From assembly GCF_001941965.1 (NCBI RefSeq), contig NZ_MKZO01000029.1, positions 1 to 64,000 on the forward strand: 64,000 nucleotides of DNA, in the 5' to 3' direction. Positions 44,168 to 54,089 of the stretch are shown here, in pieces. Position 1 is the stretch's first letter, and each line of letters starts with the position of its first letter. This stretch comes from Pseudomonas putida (GTDB lineage: Bacteria; Pseudomonadota; Gammaproteobacteria; Pseudomonadales; Pseudomonadaceae). The notes below the pieces were generated by a model. That model saw only the letters and a program-made list of their open reading frames with translations, ran no database searches and was not told the DNA's origin. The position numbers and the translations under genes were made by a program.

Positions 44168-45118
44168 GTGGACAAGATTCTGCACCAACCACTGGGCGGC
44201 AACGAAATGCCGCGCTTCGGCGGCATCGCTACCATGCTCCGCCTTCCTCACCTGCAAAGCCCGGCCGGCCTGGACGCTGCCTTTATCGGCGTGCCGCTGG
44301 ACATCGGTACCTCCCTGCGCTCCGGCACCCGCTTCGGCCCGCGGCAGATCCGCGCCGAATCGGTGATGATCCGCCCGTACAACATGGCCACCGGCGCTGC
44401 GCCGTTCGACTCGCTGTCGGTCGCCGATATCGGTGACGTGGCAATCAACACCTTCAACCTGCTCGACGCCGTGCGCATCATCGAAGAAGCCTACGACGAG
44501 ATCGTCGCGCACAACGTGATCCCCCTGACCCTCGGCGGCGACCACACCATCACCCTGCCGATCCTGCGCGCCCTGCACAAGAAGCACGGCAAGATCGGCC
44601 TGGTGCATATCGATGCCCACGCCGACGTCAACGACCATATGTTCGGCGAGAAGATCGCCCACGGCACCACCTTCCGCCGCGCCGTGGAAGAAGGCCTGCT
44701 GGATTGCGATCGCGTGGTGCAGATCGGCCTGCGTGCCCAGGGCTACACCGCCGAGGACTTCAACTGGAGCCGCAAGCAGGGCTTCCGCGTGGTCCAGGCC
44801 GAAGAGTGCTGGCACAAGTCGCTGGAGCCGCTGATGGCGGAAGTCCGCGAGAAGGTCGGCGGCGGCCCGGTGTACCTGTCCTTCGATATCGACGGCATCG
44901 ACCCGGCCTGGGCGCCGGGTACCGGTACCCCGGAAATCGGCGGCCTGACCACCATCCAGGCCATTGAAATCATCCGTGGTTGCCAGGACCTCGACCTGAT
45001 CGGCTGCGACCTGGTGGAAGTCTCCCCACCCTACGACACCACCGGCAACACCTCGTTGCTGGGTGCCAACCTGCTCTACGAAATGCTCTGCGTGCTGCCC
45101 GGCGTAGCCCGTCGCTAA
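44168..45118 (+). CDS. gbuA: Guanidinobutyrase (agmatinase/ureohydrolase family)
   Basis: 316 residues. The ureohydrolase metal ligands are in place: GGDHTITLP (His126), HIDAHADVNDH (Asp149, His151, Asp153) and SFDIDGIDPAWAPG (Asp240, Asp242). The segment GGNEMPRFGGIATM and the overall sequence match P. aeruginosa GbuA, which hydrolyses 4-guanidinobutyrate to 4-aminobutyrate and urea; related enzymes act on agmatine. I take the GTG at 44168 (GAGG 9 bases upstream, family start MDK) over the ATG at 44153. The symporter gene follows as a likely co-transcribed uptake system. Confidence 0.88.
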   Translation: MDKILHQPLGGNEMPRFGGIATMLRLPHLQSPAGLDAAFIGVPLDIGTSLRSGTRFGPRQIRAESVMIRPYNMATGAAPFDSLSVADIGDVAINTFNLLDAVRIIEEAYDEIVAHNVIPLTLGGDHTITLPILRALHKKHGKIGLVHIDAHADVNDHMFGEKIAHGTTFRRAVEEGLLDCDRVVQIGLRAQGYTAEDFNWSRKQGFRVVQAEECWHKSLEPLMAEVREKVGGGPVYLSFDIDGIDPAWAPGTGTPEIGGLTTIQAIEIIRGCQDLDLIGCDLVEVSPPYDTTGNTSLLGANLLYEMLCVLPGVARR

Positions 45119-45260
45119 CCGCCATGGCAAGGAGCGTCATGCGGCAGGAGCCATGACGGCGACCCGTTGAGCACGGGTCGCGCTACTACGAAGAAAAGAC
45201 CCGTGGCGCCTTGCCGCGCCCGGGATCGATCTCACATAAAAAAGATAATTGGAGACACCC

Positions 45261-46640
45261 ATGGCCTTGGACATATTCGTTGTACTGATATACGCCGCCG
45301 GCATGCTGTTGCTGGGCTGGTACGGCATGCGCCGCGCCAAGACCCACGAGGAATACCTGGTGGCAGGACGCAATCTGGGCCCGACCCTGTACATGGGTAC
45401 CATGGCCGCCACCGTGCTGGGCGGGGCTTCCACCGTCGGCACCGTCAAGCTGGGCTATGTCCACGGCATCTCCGGTTTCTGGCTGTGCGCCGCGCTGGGC
45501 CTGGGCATCATCGCCCTCAACCTGTTCCTCGCCAAACCCCTGCTGCGCCTGCGCATCTTCACCGTGACCCAGGTGCTGGAGCGCCGCTACAACCCGATGG
45601 CGCGCCAGGCCAGTGCGGTGATCATGCTCGCCTACGCGCTGATGATCGGCGTGACCTCGACCCTGGCCATCGGCACCGTGCTGCAAGTGCTGTTCGAACT
45701 GCCGTTCTGGGCGGCGATCCTGCTCGGTGGCGGCGTGGTGGTGGTGTACTCGACCATCGGCGGCATGTGGTCGCTGACCCTGACCGATATCGTCCAGTTC
45801 GTGATCAAGACCGTGGGCCTGATGTTCGTCCTGCTGCCGATCTGCCTGTACCGCGTCGGCGGCTGGGACCAACTGGTGGCCAAGCTGCCGGAAGCCAGCT
45901 TCAGCCTGACCACCATCGGCTGGGACACCATCATCACCTACTTCCTGATCTACTTCTTCGGCATCCTGATCGGCCAGGACATCTGGCAGCGGGTGTTCAC
46001 CGCCCGTGACGAGAACGTCGCCAAGTACGCCGGCACCACCGCAGGTATCTACTGCGTGATCTACGGCCTGGTCTGCGCGGTGATCGGCATGGCCGCCCAT
46101 GTGCTGCTGCCGGACCTGGGCAATGCCAACAACGCCTTCGCCGCGATCGTCAAAACCGCACTGCCGGACGGCATCCGTGGCCTGGTGATCGCTGCGGCCC
46201 TGGCTGCGATGATGTCCACTGCCAGTGCTGGCTTGCTGGCGGCGTCCACCGTATTGACCGAAGACCTGCTGCCGAAGCTGCGTGGCGGCAAGCAGTCGAG
46301 CCTGGCGATCAACCGCCTGTTCACCCTGCTGACCGGTATCGCCGTGCTGGGCATTGCCCTGGTGGTGGAAGACGTGATCAGCGCCCTGACCCTGGCCTAC
46401 AACCTGCTGGTGGGTGGCATGCTGGTGCCGCTGATCGGCGCGATCTACTGGAAGCGCGCAACCACTCGCGGCGCCATCGTCAGCATGAGCCTGGGCTTCG
46501 TGACCGCGCTGGCGTTCATGATCAAGGACGGGATGGATGCGAACACGCCGATCTACTACAGCCTGGCGATCGGGCTGGTCAGTTTCGTGGTGGTGAGTTT
46601 GCTGTCGCGGCCGGCGGTGAATGCGGCCAAGCTGGCTTGA
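45261..46640 (+). CDS. Sodium:solute symporter (SSS family)
   Basis: 459 residues with about 13 membrane segments. SSS marks are RAKTHEEYLVAGRNLG, MGTMAATVLGGASTVGTVKLGY and SLTLTDIVQFVIKTVGL. The position directly after gbuA, as in P. aeruginosa, suggests import of guanidinobutyrate or a related cation, but this is inferred. The ATG at 45261 follows GGAG by 6 bases; the TTG upstream in frame is rejected. Confidence 0.9.
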   Translation: MALDIFVVLIYAAGMLLLGWYGMRRAKTHEEYLVAGRNLGPTLYMGTMAATVLGGASTVGTVKLGYVHGISGFWLCAALGLGIIALNLFLAKPLLRLRIFTVTQVLERRYNPMARQASAVIMLAYALMIGVTSTLAIGTVLQVLFELPFWAAILLGGGVVVVYSTIGGMWSLTLTDIVQFVIKTVGLMFVLLPICLYRVGGWDQLVAKLPEASFSLTTIGWDTIITYFLIYFFGILIGQDIWQRVFTARDENVAKYAGTTAGIYCVIYGLVCAVIGMAAHVLLPDLGNANNAFAAIVKTALPDGIRGLVIAAALAAMMSTASAGLLAASTVLTEDLLPKLRGGKQSSLAINRLFTLLTGIAVLGIALVVEDVISALTLAYNLLVGGMLVPLIGAIYWKRATTRGAIVSMSLGFVTALAFMIKDGMDANTPIYYSLAIGLVSFVVVSLLSRPAVNAAKLA

Positions 46641-46645
46641 TGGGA

Positions 46646-46736
46646 AGCTGCAAGCTTTAAGCTTCAAGCTGTAAGAAAAAGCCGGCCAGTGGCACGAATG
46701 CTTTTTCTTGCAGCTTAGGGCTTACCGCTTGCAGCT
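46646..46736. terminator. Large hairpin repeat between convergent genes
   Basis: Arms of about 37 bp with few mismatches. The inner part AAGCTGTAAGAAAAAGC pairs with GCTTTTTCTTGCAGCTT around a 17-base loop; the outer part repeats AGCTGCAAGC. It lies between the stops of the symporter gene and the 40-aa gene and has an A/T run on each strand, so it can serve as a bidirectional terminator. The heptamer-like AAGCTGC units recur within each arm. Confidence 0.75.
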
Positions 46737-46744
46737 CGACTCCC

Positions 46745-46867
46745 TCAGCGCCGCGGCTGACGCCTGCGCTTCTCTTCATCGGCAGGAATCGGTACCGGTT
46801 GCATCGGCGGGATCAGGCCCAGGGCCACCGCCAGGTCGTGGAGCCAGTTCATCATCAGGTTTTTCAT
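46745..46867 (-). CDS. PA1414-like small protein (40 aa), SicX locus
   Basis: 40 residues: a short amphipathic N-terminal helix (MKNLMMNWLHDLAVALGLI), a Pro-rich middle (PPMQPVPIPADEE) and a basic tail (KRRRQPRR). AGGGGGA is 6-7 bases before the ATG. Position (near gbuA and just downstream of a LysR gene on the same strand) and general form match PA1414 of P. aeruginosa, the locus that gives the low-oxygen-induced sRNA SicX. An Anr-type box lies about 110 bases upstream. The orthology is inferred from context; the protein function is unknown. Confidence 0.65.
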   Translation of the reverse strand: MKNLMMNWLHDLAVALGLIPPMQPVPIPADEEKRRRQPRR

Positions 46868-46969
46868 AAGGTCCCCCTTGAGGGTCATCGTGGCAATCCA
46901 ATAGCAACGATGTTTCCCAGTCATCATAGGACGAAATCCTACATGCCGCTTGTAGAATTCAACAGCTTT

Positions 46970-46983
46970 CTGATCCGGATCAA
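46970..46983 (-). promoter_or_regulatory. Anr/FNR-type box upstream of the PA1414-like gene
   Basis: On the minus strand TTGAT-CCGG-ATCAG matches the TTGAT-N4-ATCAA consensus at 9 of 10 positions. It overlaps the stop codon of the upstream LysR gene. With the usual -41.5 geometry transcription would start near 46930-46940, leaving a leader of about 65-70 bases before the 40-aa ORF. Confidence 0.65.
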
Positions 46984-47873
46984 GCGCTGAGCGCCTGGCC
47001 GACGGACGGTGCTTCCCGCCCCTCCTCCTGCAAGCTCACCCAGGCATCCAGATTCGCCCCACGCATGCCACGGCGCCAGACCAGCCAGGTGGTCGCCTGG
47101 TCGAACGGCGTCTGCAAGCGATGCACCGCGACATTCTCCCGACCCGGCAAGCTGTCGAGCATCGACTGCGACATCAGCGCCACCCCGGAGCCCGCCACCA
47201 CGCAGGCCAGCATGCTCGGGTAGGACTCGATCTCCATGGCCCGGCCCATGGCCGCATGGTCATGTGCGTACCAGGCTTCCAGGCGCATGCGGTAGGAACA
47301 GCCCTTGCGGAAGGTGAACACCGCCCGCCCCGCCACATCCCTCGCACTGCGCACCGGAGGATGGTCAGGCTCGGTGAGCAGGACCAGGGTTTCCTCGCAC
47401 AGCGGCACACCATCCAGGCCCGCCAGCGACAGCGGGCCGTCCAGCAACGCGGCGTCGAGGCGTCCGGCCAATAAACCTTCAAGCAATTCGCCACTGGGCG
47501 CGGTCTGCACCTGCAGGTTCACCGCCGGATAAGCCTTGTGGTACCGGGCGAGCAAACCCGGCAGATGAATCGCCGCCGTGCTGTACATGCTGCCGAGAAC
47601 GAATTCGCCAGCCGGCTGCCCGCCCTGCACGGCCGCGAAAGCCTCGTCATGCAGCGCCAGCATGCGCCCGGCGTAGTCCAGCAACACCTTGCCGGCCGGC
47701 GACAATTGCAGGCGCTGGCGCTCGCGATGGAACAGCTCGACACCCAGCTGATCCTCAAGCTGGCGCAGACGGGTCGAGAGGTTGGACGGCACGCGGTGCA
47801 ACTGTTCGGCAGCGCGGGTCACCGAGCCGGTCTCGGCCACGGCCTGGAAAATGCGCAGTTGGCTCAGCTCCAT
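46980..47873 (-). CDS. LysR-family regulator
   Basis: 297 residues. The N-terminal HTH (MELSQLRIFQAVAETGSVTRAAEQLHRVPSNLSTRLRQLEDQLG) and effector domain (GEFVLGSMYSTAAIHLPGLLARYHKAYP) are typical. It is divergent from a YbfB/YjiJ-type MFS gene over 110 bp, which it probably controls. The ATG at 47873 follows GAGAACG. Its position next to the PA1414-like gene parallels PA1413 in P. aeruginosa. Confidence 0.88.
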   Translation of the reverse strand: MELSQLRIFQAVAETGSVTRAAEQLHRVPSNLSTRLRQLEDQLGVELFHRERQRLQLSPAGKVLLDYAGRMLALHDEAFAAVQGGQPAGEFVLGSMYSTAAIHLPGLLARYHKAYPAVNLQVQTAPSGELLEGLLAGRLDAALLDGPLSLAGLDGVPLCEETLVLLTEPDHPPVRSARDVAGRAVFTFRKGCSYRMRLEAWYAHDHAAMGRAMEIESYPSMLACVVAGSGVALMSQSMLDSLPGRENVAVHRLQTPFDQATTWLVWRRGMRGANLDAWVSLQEEGREAPSVGQALSA

Positions 47874-47983
47874 AACCGTTCTCCAAAATCGAACAAGTCG
47901 CTCATTATTATTCAATTTTTATGAATGACAACCACCGGTAGTCTGACAGCATCGAACGCATCCTTCTGACAGGAGTACCGGAC

Positions 47984-49165
47984 ATGTCGCCCACCCTGCG
48001 CTTACTCGCCAGCTTCGTGGCCCTGATGATGGCCATGGGCATTGGCCGCTTCGCCCTCACCCCGCAACTGCCGCACCTGGTCGGCGAAGGCCAGTTGAGC
48101 CTCACCGCCGCCGGCCTGGTGGCCGCCGCCAACTACCTCGGCTATCTGCTCGGTGCGCTGGATGCGATGTTCGCCCGCCGCCCGCAGCAGGTGCGCCTGC
48201 GCCTGAACCTCGGCCTGTGGCTGTGCGTGCTGCTCACCCTGGTGTCGTACAGCGCCGACGGACTTATCAGCCATGCCCTGCTGCGCTTCGGCACCGGTGT
48301 CGCCAGCGCCTGGGTGATGGTGATGATCACCAGCCTCAGCCAGCCACTGGCGGCGCGCAGCAATCTGCCGCGACTCGGCGCACTGGTATTCGCTGGCCCA
48401 GGCCTGGGGATCATGCTGACCGGCCTGCTGGCCCTGGTGTCCAACCTCTTCGGCCTGGGCTCGGCGCCGCTGTGGCTGATCTATGCCGCCACGGCGCTGA
48501 TCATGCTGCTGGCCGTGCGCCCGCTGCTCCCGCAACCTGAAGAAAGCCCGCTGCAACCCGCCAGCGGCCTGACCACCCATCCGACCCGGGGCGTCGCCCG
48601 CCTCGGCCTGATCTATGGCCTGTACGGTATCGGCTACATCATTCCGGCCACCTTCATGTCGCAGATGGCGAATGCGCGCTTCCAGGGACAGTGGATGGCC
48701 GACCTGTTCTGGCCCGGTTTCGGGCTGGCGGCGGCGATTGGCGTGATGCTGCTGAGCCTGCGTCGGCCGACGACGAACAGCACACCGCGCTGGCTGATGC
48801 TGACCCTGTGGCTGCAAGCGGCGGGTGTGTTCGCCTGCCTGATGGGCGACGGCCTCGGCCTGGCCTTGGGCGTAATCCTCTGCGGCACGCCGTTCCTGGC
48901 CTGCATGCAACTGGTGATGCAGCGCTCGCGGGAACTGGCGCCCCACTCGACGCAACGCAATGCCGGCCTGCTCACCGCCTGCTTCGCCGTCGGCCAACTG
49001 TGCGGCCCGTTGCTGGCCGCACTGAGCAATCAGTTCGCCGGCAGCCTGCAACCGGCGCTGATGGTGGCCGGCAGCGGCTTGCTCCTGGCCGGCCTGCTGA
49101 CCCTGCGGCCTAACGCTGTCCCAGCATTGTGCGCAACCGCCTGCGCACCCACTGCTCGGCGCTGA
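47984..49165 (+). CDS. YbfB/YjiJ-family MFS transporter
   Basis: 393 residues, 12 membrane segments. The family start LLASFVALMMAMGIGRFALTPQLP and LVAAANYLGYLLGAL are clear. Members are likely exporters of unknown substrate. AGGAG lies about 8 bases before the ATG. The last 56 bases overlap the 3' end of the convergent DMT exporter gene. Confidence 0.88.
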   Translation: MSPTLRLLASFVALMMAMGIGRFALTPQLPHLVGEGQLSLTAAGLVAAANYLGYLLGALDAMFARRPQQVRLRLNLGLWLCVLLTLVSYSADGLISHALLRFGTGVASAWVMVMITSLSQPLAARSNLPRLGALVFAGPGLGIMLTGLLALVSNLFGLGSAPLWLIYAATALIMLLAVRPLLPQPEESPLQPASGLTTHPTRGVARLGLIYGLYGIGYIIPATFMSQMANARFQGQWMADLFWPGFGLAAAIGVMLLSLRRPTTNSTPRWLMLTLWLQAAGVFACLMGDGLGLALGVILCGTPFLACMQLVMQRSRELAPHSTQRNAGLLTACFAVGQLCGPLLAALSNQFAGSLQPALMVAGSGLLLAGLLTLRPNAVPALCATACAPTARR

Positions 49166-50042
49166 CCAGGACGATCCCCAGCAGCACGCAAACCGCGCCG
49201 AGGATGAAGTTCAGGCTCAGGGGCTCATCCAGCAGCAGCACACCGAAGGTCACGCCGAAGATCGGCGTGACGAAGGAGAACACCGCCAGGTTCGAGGCCA
49301 GGTATTTGCGCAGCAGCCAGAACCAGGTCAGGTAACTGAAGAACGACACCACCAAGGCCTGGAACAGCACGCTGCCGATGGCGATAGGGGTCAGGGAGAC
49401 GTGGGTGATCTTGCCGCTGAACGCCGCGATCAGCAGCAGGCCGACGAAGCCCACCGCCAACTGGTAGAACAGGGTCAAGGTCGCCGGCGCCTCGGACAGC
49501 CGCGAGCAGCGCACCACCACGGTGGTCGCGCCCCAGGCCGCGCCGGCCAGCACGCCGAAGGCATCGCCCAGCAGCATCGGGCCATTGAGATCATCCAGCG
49601 ACACGCCGCCGGCGAAGGCCACGGCGATCCCGCAGAACGACAGAAGGATGCCCAGCCACTGCAACGGCCGCAGGCGCTCGCTGGGCAGGCTGAAATGCAG
49701 GCCGAGGGCCGTGAAGACCGGGGCGGTGTAGAGGAACACAGACATATGCGCCGCCGAAGTGCGCAGCAGGCCCTCGGCGATAAACAGGAACTCCAGGCCG
49801 AACAACGCACCGGCCAGCAAGCCCGCGCGCCAGGTCGTCCCGACCTGCTCCCAGCCGCCGCGCCAGCACATCAGCAGGCCGACCAGCAGCGCAGAGATGC
49901 CGGAACGGGTCGCCGCCTGCATCACCGGGGCGATGTCGGCGGCGGCCCACTTCACCATGACCTGCTGGACACCCCAGATCAGGCACAGGCCCAGCATGAC
50001 CTGGAAGGCGAAGGCATCGGGATTGCGACGGGTAGCGCTCAT
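49110..50042 (-). CDS. EamA/DMT-family transporter
   Basis: 310 residues with ten membrane segments in two EamA repeats (MLGLCLIWGVQQVMVKWAAADI; DAFGVLAGAAWGATTVVVRC). The short C-terminal tail is basic (RRRLRTMLGQR) and is encoded by the part overlapping the MFS gene. The substrate is unknown. A perfect 14-bp palindrome 51 bases upstream (50093-50106) may be an operator. Confidence 0.88.
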   Translation of the reverse strand: MSATRRNPDAFAFQVMLGLCLIWGVQQVMVKWAAADIAPVMQAATRSGISALLVGLLMCWRGGWEQVGTTWRAGLLAGALFGLEFLFIAEGLLRTSAAHMSVFLYTAPVFTALGLHFSLPSERLRPLQWLGILLSFCGIAVAFAGGVSLDDLNGPMLLGDAFGVLAGAAWGATTVVVRCSRLSEAPATLTLFYQLAVGFVGLLLIAAFSGKITHVSLTPIAIGSVLFQALVVSFFSYLTWFWLLRKYLASNLAVFSFVTPIFGVTFGVLLLDEPLSLNFILGAVCVLLGIVLVSAEQWVRRRLRTMLGQR

Positions 50043-50092
50043 CGCGCACCCCCGAACTCTGGCAACGGCATGACTACCTCTTGGCAGCTAGG

Positions 50093-50106
50093 AATTGGCG
50101 CCAATT
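50093..50106. promoter_or_regulatory. Perfect palindrome upstream of the DMT gene
   Basis: AATTGGCGCCAATT is an exact 14-bp palindrome without spacer in the 110-bp gap between the DMT gene and the 131-aa gene. The position suits a repressor or activator site for the DMT gene. The binding protein is unknown. Confidence 0.4.
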
Positions 50107-50152
50107 ATTGATGACGGTGGTCAGGTATTACCAGATATGTCTTGCACCATTT

Positions 50153-50548
50153 TCAGGCAATCTGCGCTTTCGAGGCGACCTCCTCGAAGGTGGCTTCATC
50201 CAGGGCGTCGGCCTGGTCGTTGAGGACCTGGCGCGGGTGATCGTTGCCCGGGATGCTGCTATCGATCAGGCTCAGCAGGCGCGAGCCGCGTTCGGTCAGC
50301 ACGTAGTTCTCGCCGTTGCCGCCTTCTTCTTCCGGGCGATCGGCGATATAGCCGCGCTCAAGGAGCACGCGTTCGTAGTCGCAGGCGCGGGTTTTCAGGT
50401 GGTCGACGTCCGGTACCGGCTCGCCGGCGGCCGCCAGTTGCGCGGCGTGCTGTTCGGCGTAGGGGCGCGGGGTGAAGTGCTGGTCGGCGCTGTTCTGCAC
50501 TTCGTGGAGCAGGCGTTCGATCAGGTCCCAGTCATACACAGTGCTCAT
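50153..50548 (-). CDS. Hypothetical protein, DUF2513-like regulator
   Basis: 131 residues starting MSTVYDWDLIERLLHEVQNSAD. The predicted winged-helix arrangement (ACDYERVLLERGYIADRP...NYVLTERGSRLLSLI) resembles DUF2513/MarR-like folds: a helix pair, then a wing with YVLTERG, which is typical of transcription regulators. It is a widespread Pseudomonas protein with no assigned role as far as I know. A DNA-binding role is inferred only from this pattern. Confidence 0.65.
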   Translation of the reverse strand: MSTVYDWDLIERLLHEVQNSADQHFTPRPYAEQHAAQLAAAGEPVPDVDHLKTRACDYERVLLERGYIADRPEEEGGNGENYVLTERGSRLLSLIDSSIPGNDHPRQVLNDQADALDEATFEEVASKAQIA

Positions 50549-50665
50549 GGCAAAGGCCTCGCGTGGTGACAGTCAAGGTTGTGACCGGCCCGGTTCGCCG
50601 CGGTTCGACTGAACTTTCCCGGCGGTGCCGTCCTCAACCGGAAACCTGGACAAGGAGGCTCGACC

Positions 50666-50935
50666 ATGAAGACCCTGATGATGCTGACCGCCACCGCCAG
50701 CCTGCTGTTCGCCCTGCCAAGCTGGGCCTGCACGCTGGAAGAAGCGACTGAGAAACGTGAGGAACTGGCCAAGGAAGTGACCCGGCTGACGGAGCAGAAT
50801 CCGCAGAAGGCCAAGGAGATCAATGAGGAATTGCGCGGGATGAAGCTGGGGACCGAGTCGAAGGATCTGCCGGACAAGTGCCAGTTGATCGACAAGCGGT
50901 TGCAGGAGTTGCGGGAGGCCGAGAAGAAGACCTGA
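50666..50935 (+). CDS. Small exported alpha-helical protein (89 aa)
   Basis: 89 residues with a signal peptide cleaved near PSWA, followed by a charged helical domain containing two Cys (ACTLEEATEK and DKCQLIDKRL) that could form a disulfide in the periplasm. AAGGAGG is 9 bases before the ATG. I do not recognise a named family, and a periplasmic chaperone-like or structural role is only a guess. Confidence 0.75.
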   Translation: MKTLMMLTATASLLFALPSWACTLEEATEKREELAKEVTRLTEQNPQKAKEINEELRGMKLGTESKDLPDKCQLIDKRLQELREAEKKT

Positions 50936-50951
50936 TCTTGCAGTGGATTTA

Positions 50952-51038
50952 AGGGCCTCATCGCTGGCAAGTCAGCTCCCACAAGGATCGCGTGCACCGC
51001 TGAACCTGTGGGAGCTGGCTTGCCAGCGATAGGGCCCT
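50952..51038. repeat. REP pair (REPIN), one arm mutated
   Basis: Inverted REP pair between convergent genes. The left arm reads CAAGTCAGC and CACAAGG instead of CAAGCCAGC and CACAGGG, so one arm is decaying. The loop resembles that at 20864-20950. Confidence 0.88.
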
Positions 51039-51051
51039 CAAGGGCGACAGA

Positions 51052-52389
<1,338 letters not shown>

Positions 52390-52518
52390 GTGCAGAAATT
52401 CAGCCACATAGGGTAACGTTTTCCGCCGCCGGAGCCGAATTTCTTTTTGCCCGCAGGGTGCTCGCAAGGCTCTAATGGACCGCCTGTTTTCCCCCTTTCA
52501 CGAGATTTTCCATCCCTC

Positions 52519-53817
52519 ATGGCTATTCAACAGTTCTGGCAAGACGCCCTCGACCTCTGGGGCACCCTCGACCAGCACCCCTTGCTGCACGCCGGTATCG
52601 GCCTGGTCGTGCTGTTGCTCGTCGCCCTGCTGATGGGCCGGGTGGCGCGCTTCGTCATCCTCCACGCGGTCAAGCTGCTCAGCCGACAGCCGGCATTGCA
52701 CTGGCTCAAGGACCTGCTGCAAAACAAGGTGTTCCACCGCCTGGCGCAGATCACCCCGTCGCTGGTGGTGCAGTTCGGCCTCAAGCTGGTGCCGGAACTG
52801 AGCGTCACCAGCCAGCATTTCCTCGGCAACCTGGCGCTGGCCTTCACCATCCTGTTCCTGCTGTTCGCCGTCGCCGCGCTACTCGATGCCCTGCTGGACA
52901 TCTATGCACGCACCGAACACGCGCGGACCCGCTCGATCAAGGGTTATGTGCAACTGGCGAAGATGGTGTTGTACGTATTCGGCGCGATCATCATCGTCGC
53001 CACCCTGATCGACCGCTCGCCGCTGTTGCTGCTGTCCGGTCTGGGTGCCATGTCGGCGGTGATCCTGTTGGTCTACAAGGACACCCTGCTGTCCTTCGTC
53101 GCCAGCGTACAGCTGACCAGCAACGACATGCTGCGGGTCGGCGACTGGATCGAGATGCCCCAGGTCGGGGCTGATGGCGATGTGGTGGATATCACCCTGC
53201 ACACGGTCAAGGTGCAGAACTTCGACAAGACCATCGTCTCCATCCCCACCTGGCGCCTGATGAGCGAATCCTTCCGCAACTGGCGCGGCATGCAGCAATC
53301 CGGCGGACGGCGGATCAAGCGCAGCCTGTTCATCGATGCCGGCGGCGTACGCTTCCTCACCGCCGAAGAACAGCACCGCCTCAGCGATGTGCGCCTGCTC
53401 AAGGACTACCTCGCGCAAAAGCGCAACGAACTGCACACCTGGAACGAATCCCAGGGCCAGGTCGCCGAGCTCTCGGCCAACCGCCGCAAGCTGACCAACA
53501 TCGGCACCTTCCGCGCCTTCGCCCTCGCCTACCTGAAGAACCACCCCGACGTGCAGCAGGGCATGACCTGCATGGTCCGGCAGATGCAGACCACCGCCGA
53601 AGGTGTGCCGCTGGAGATCTACTGCTTTACGCGGACCACGGTGTGGGCGGAGTACGAGCGGATTCAGGGGGATATTTTCGATTATCTGCTCGCGGTGTTG
53701 CCGGAGTTTGGGTTGGCGTTGTATCAGCAGCCTAGTGGGAGTGATTTGCGGGCGGGGTTGGCTGGGCGGCCTGTGGCGCCGGTGGAGCGGCGGGTGGGTG
53801 AGATGAGTGAGGTTTGA
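52519..53817 (+). CDS. Mechanosensitive ion channel, MscS family (YbdG-like)
   Basis: 432 residues: about five membrane segments, then the pore-lining and beta domain of MscS (LLLSGLGAMSAVILLVYKDTLLSFVASVQLTSNDMLRVGDWIEMP) and IVSIPTWRLMSESFRNWRGMQQSGGRRIKR. The long insert and C-terminus (IYCFTRTTVWAEYERIQGDIFDYLLAVLPEFGL) match the YbdG type, which gives a small osmotic channel activity. It is divergent from the helicase gene. The last 60 bases show unusual T/G-rich codons, but the frame is intact. Confidence 0.9.
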   Translation: MAIQQFWQDALDLWGTLDQHPLLHAGIGLVVLLLVALLMGRVARFVILHAVKLLSRQPALHWLKDLLQNKVFHRLAQITPSLVVQFGLKLVPELSVTSQHFLGNLALAFTILFLLFAVAALLDALLDIYARTEHARTRSIKGYVQLAKMVLYVFGAIIIVATLIDRSPLLLLSGLGAMSAVILLVYKDTLLSFVASVQLTSNDMLRVGDWIEMPQVGADGDVVDITLHTVKVQNFDKTIVSIPTWRLMSESFRNWRGMQQSGGRRIKRSLFIDAGGVRFLTAEEQHRLSDVRLLKDYLAQKRNELHTWNESQGQVAELSANRRKLTNIGTFRAFALAYLKNHPDVQQGMTCMVRQMQTTAEGVPLEIYCFTRTTVWAEYERIQGDIFDYLLAVLPEFGLALYQQPSGSDLRAGLAGRPVAPVERRVGEMSEV

Positions 53818-53901
53818 GAGGTTCGCAACTGCCAAATGCACCAGCGTCTGCCGTGCTCGAAACGAGCGCGGCATGCACTAGCGAGAAGCATTGGAGGGCT
53901 T

Positions 53902-54084
53902 ATGGCCGGCCTGATAAAAGCGTCACGTTCTGACAGCAAAGGCGACTTTGCAGCCAGGGTGCTGGATCGCTACAGCTCGAAAGAAGCTGTGAGCACGTTT
54001 GCGCGTGAGCTATTCCGGACGGAGGACTCGGCATCCATCAATGAGCGTTTTGCCAAGGCCAGTCGTAAAGTCTCGGCATATTGA
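53902..54084 (+). CDS. Small hypothetical protein (60 aa)
   Basis: 60 residues (MAGLIKASRSDSKGDFAARVL...) with a good GGAGGG ribosome site 5 bases before the ATG. It is hydrophilic and probably helical, with no motif I can name. It lies in the gap between the MscS gene and the IS5 remnant and is close to the island junction. It could be a real small gene or the remains of one. Confidence 0.4.
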   Translation: MAGLIKASRSDSKGDFAARVLDRYSSKEAVSTFARELFRTEDSASINERFAKASRKVSAY

Positions 54085-54089
54085 ACAGC

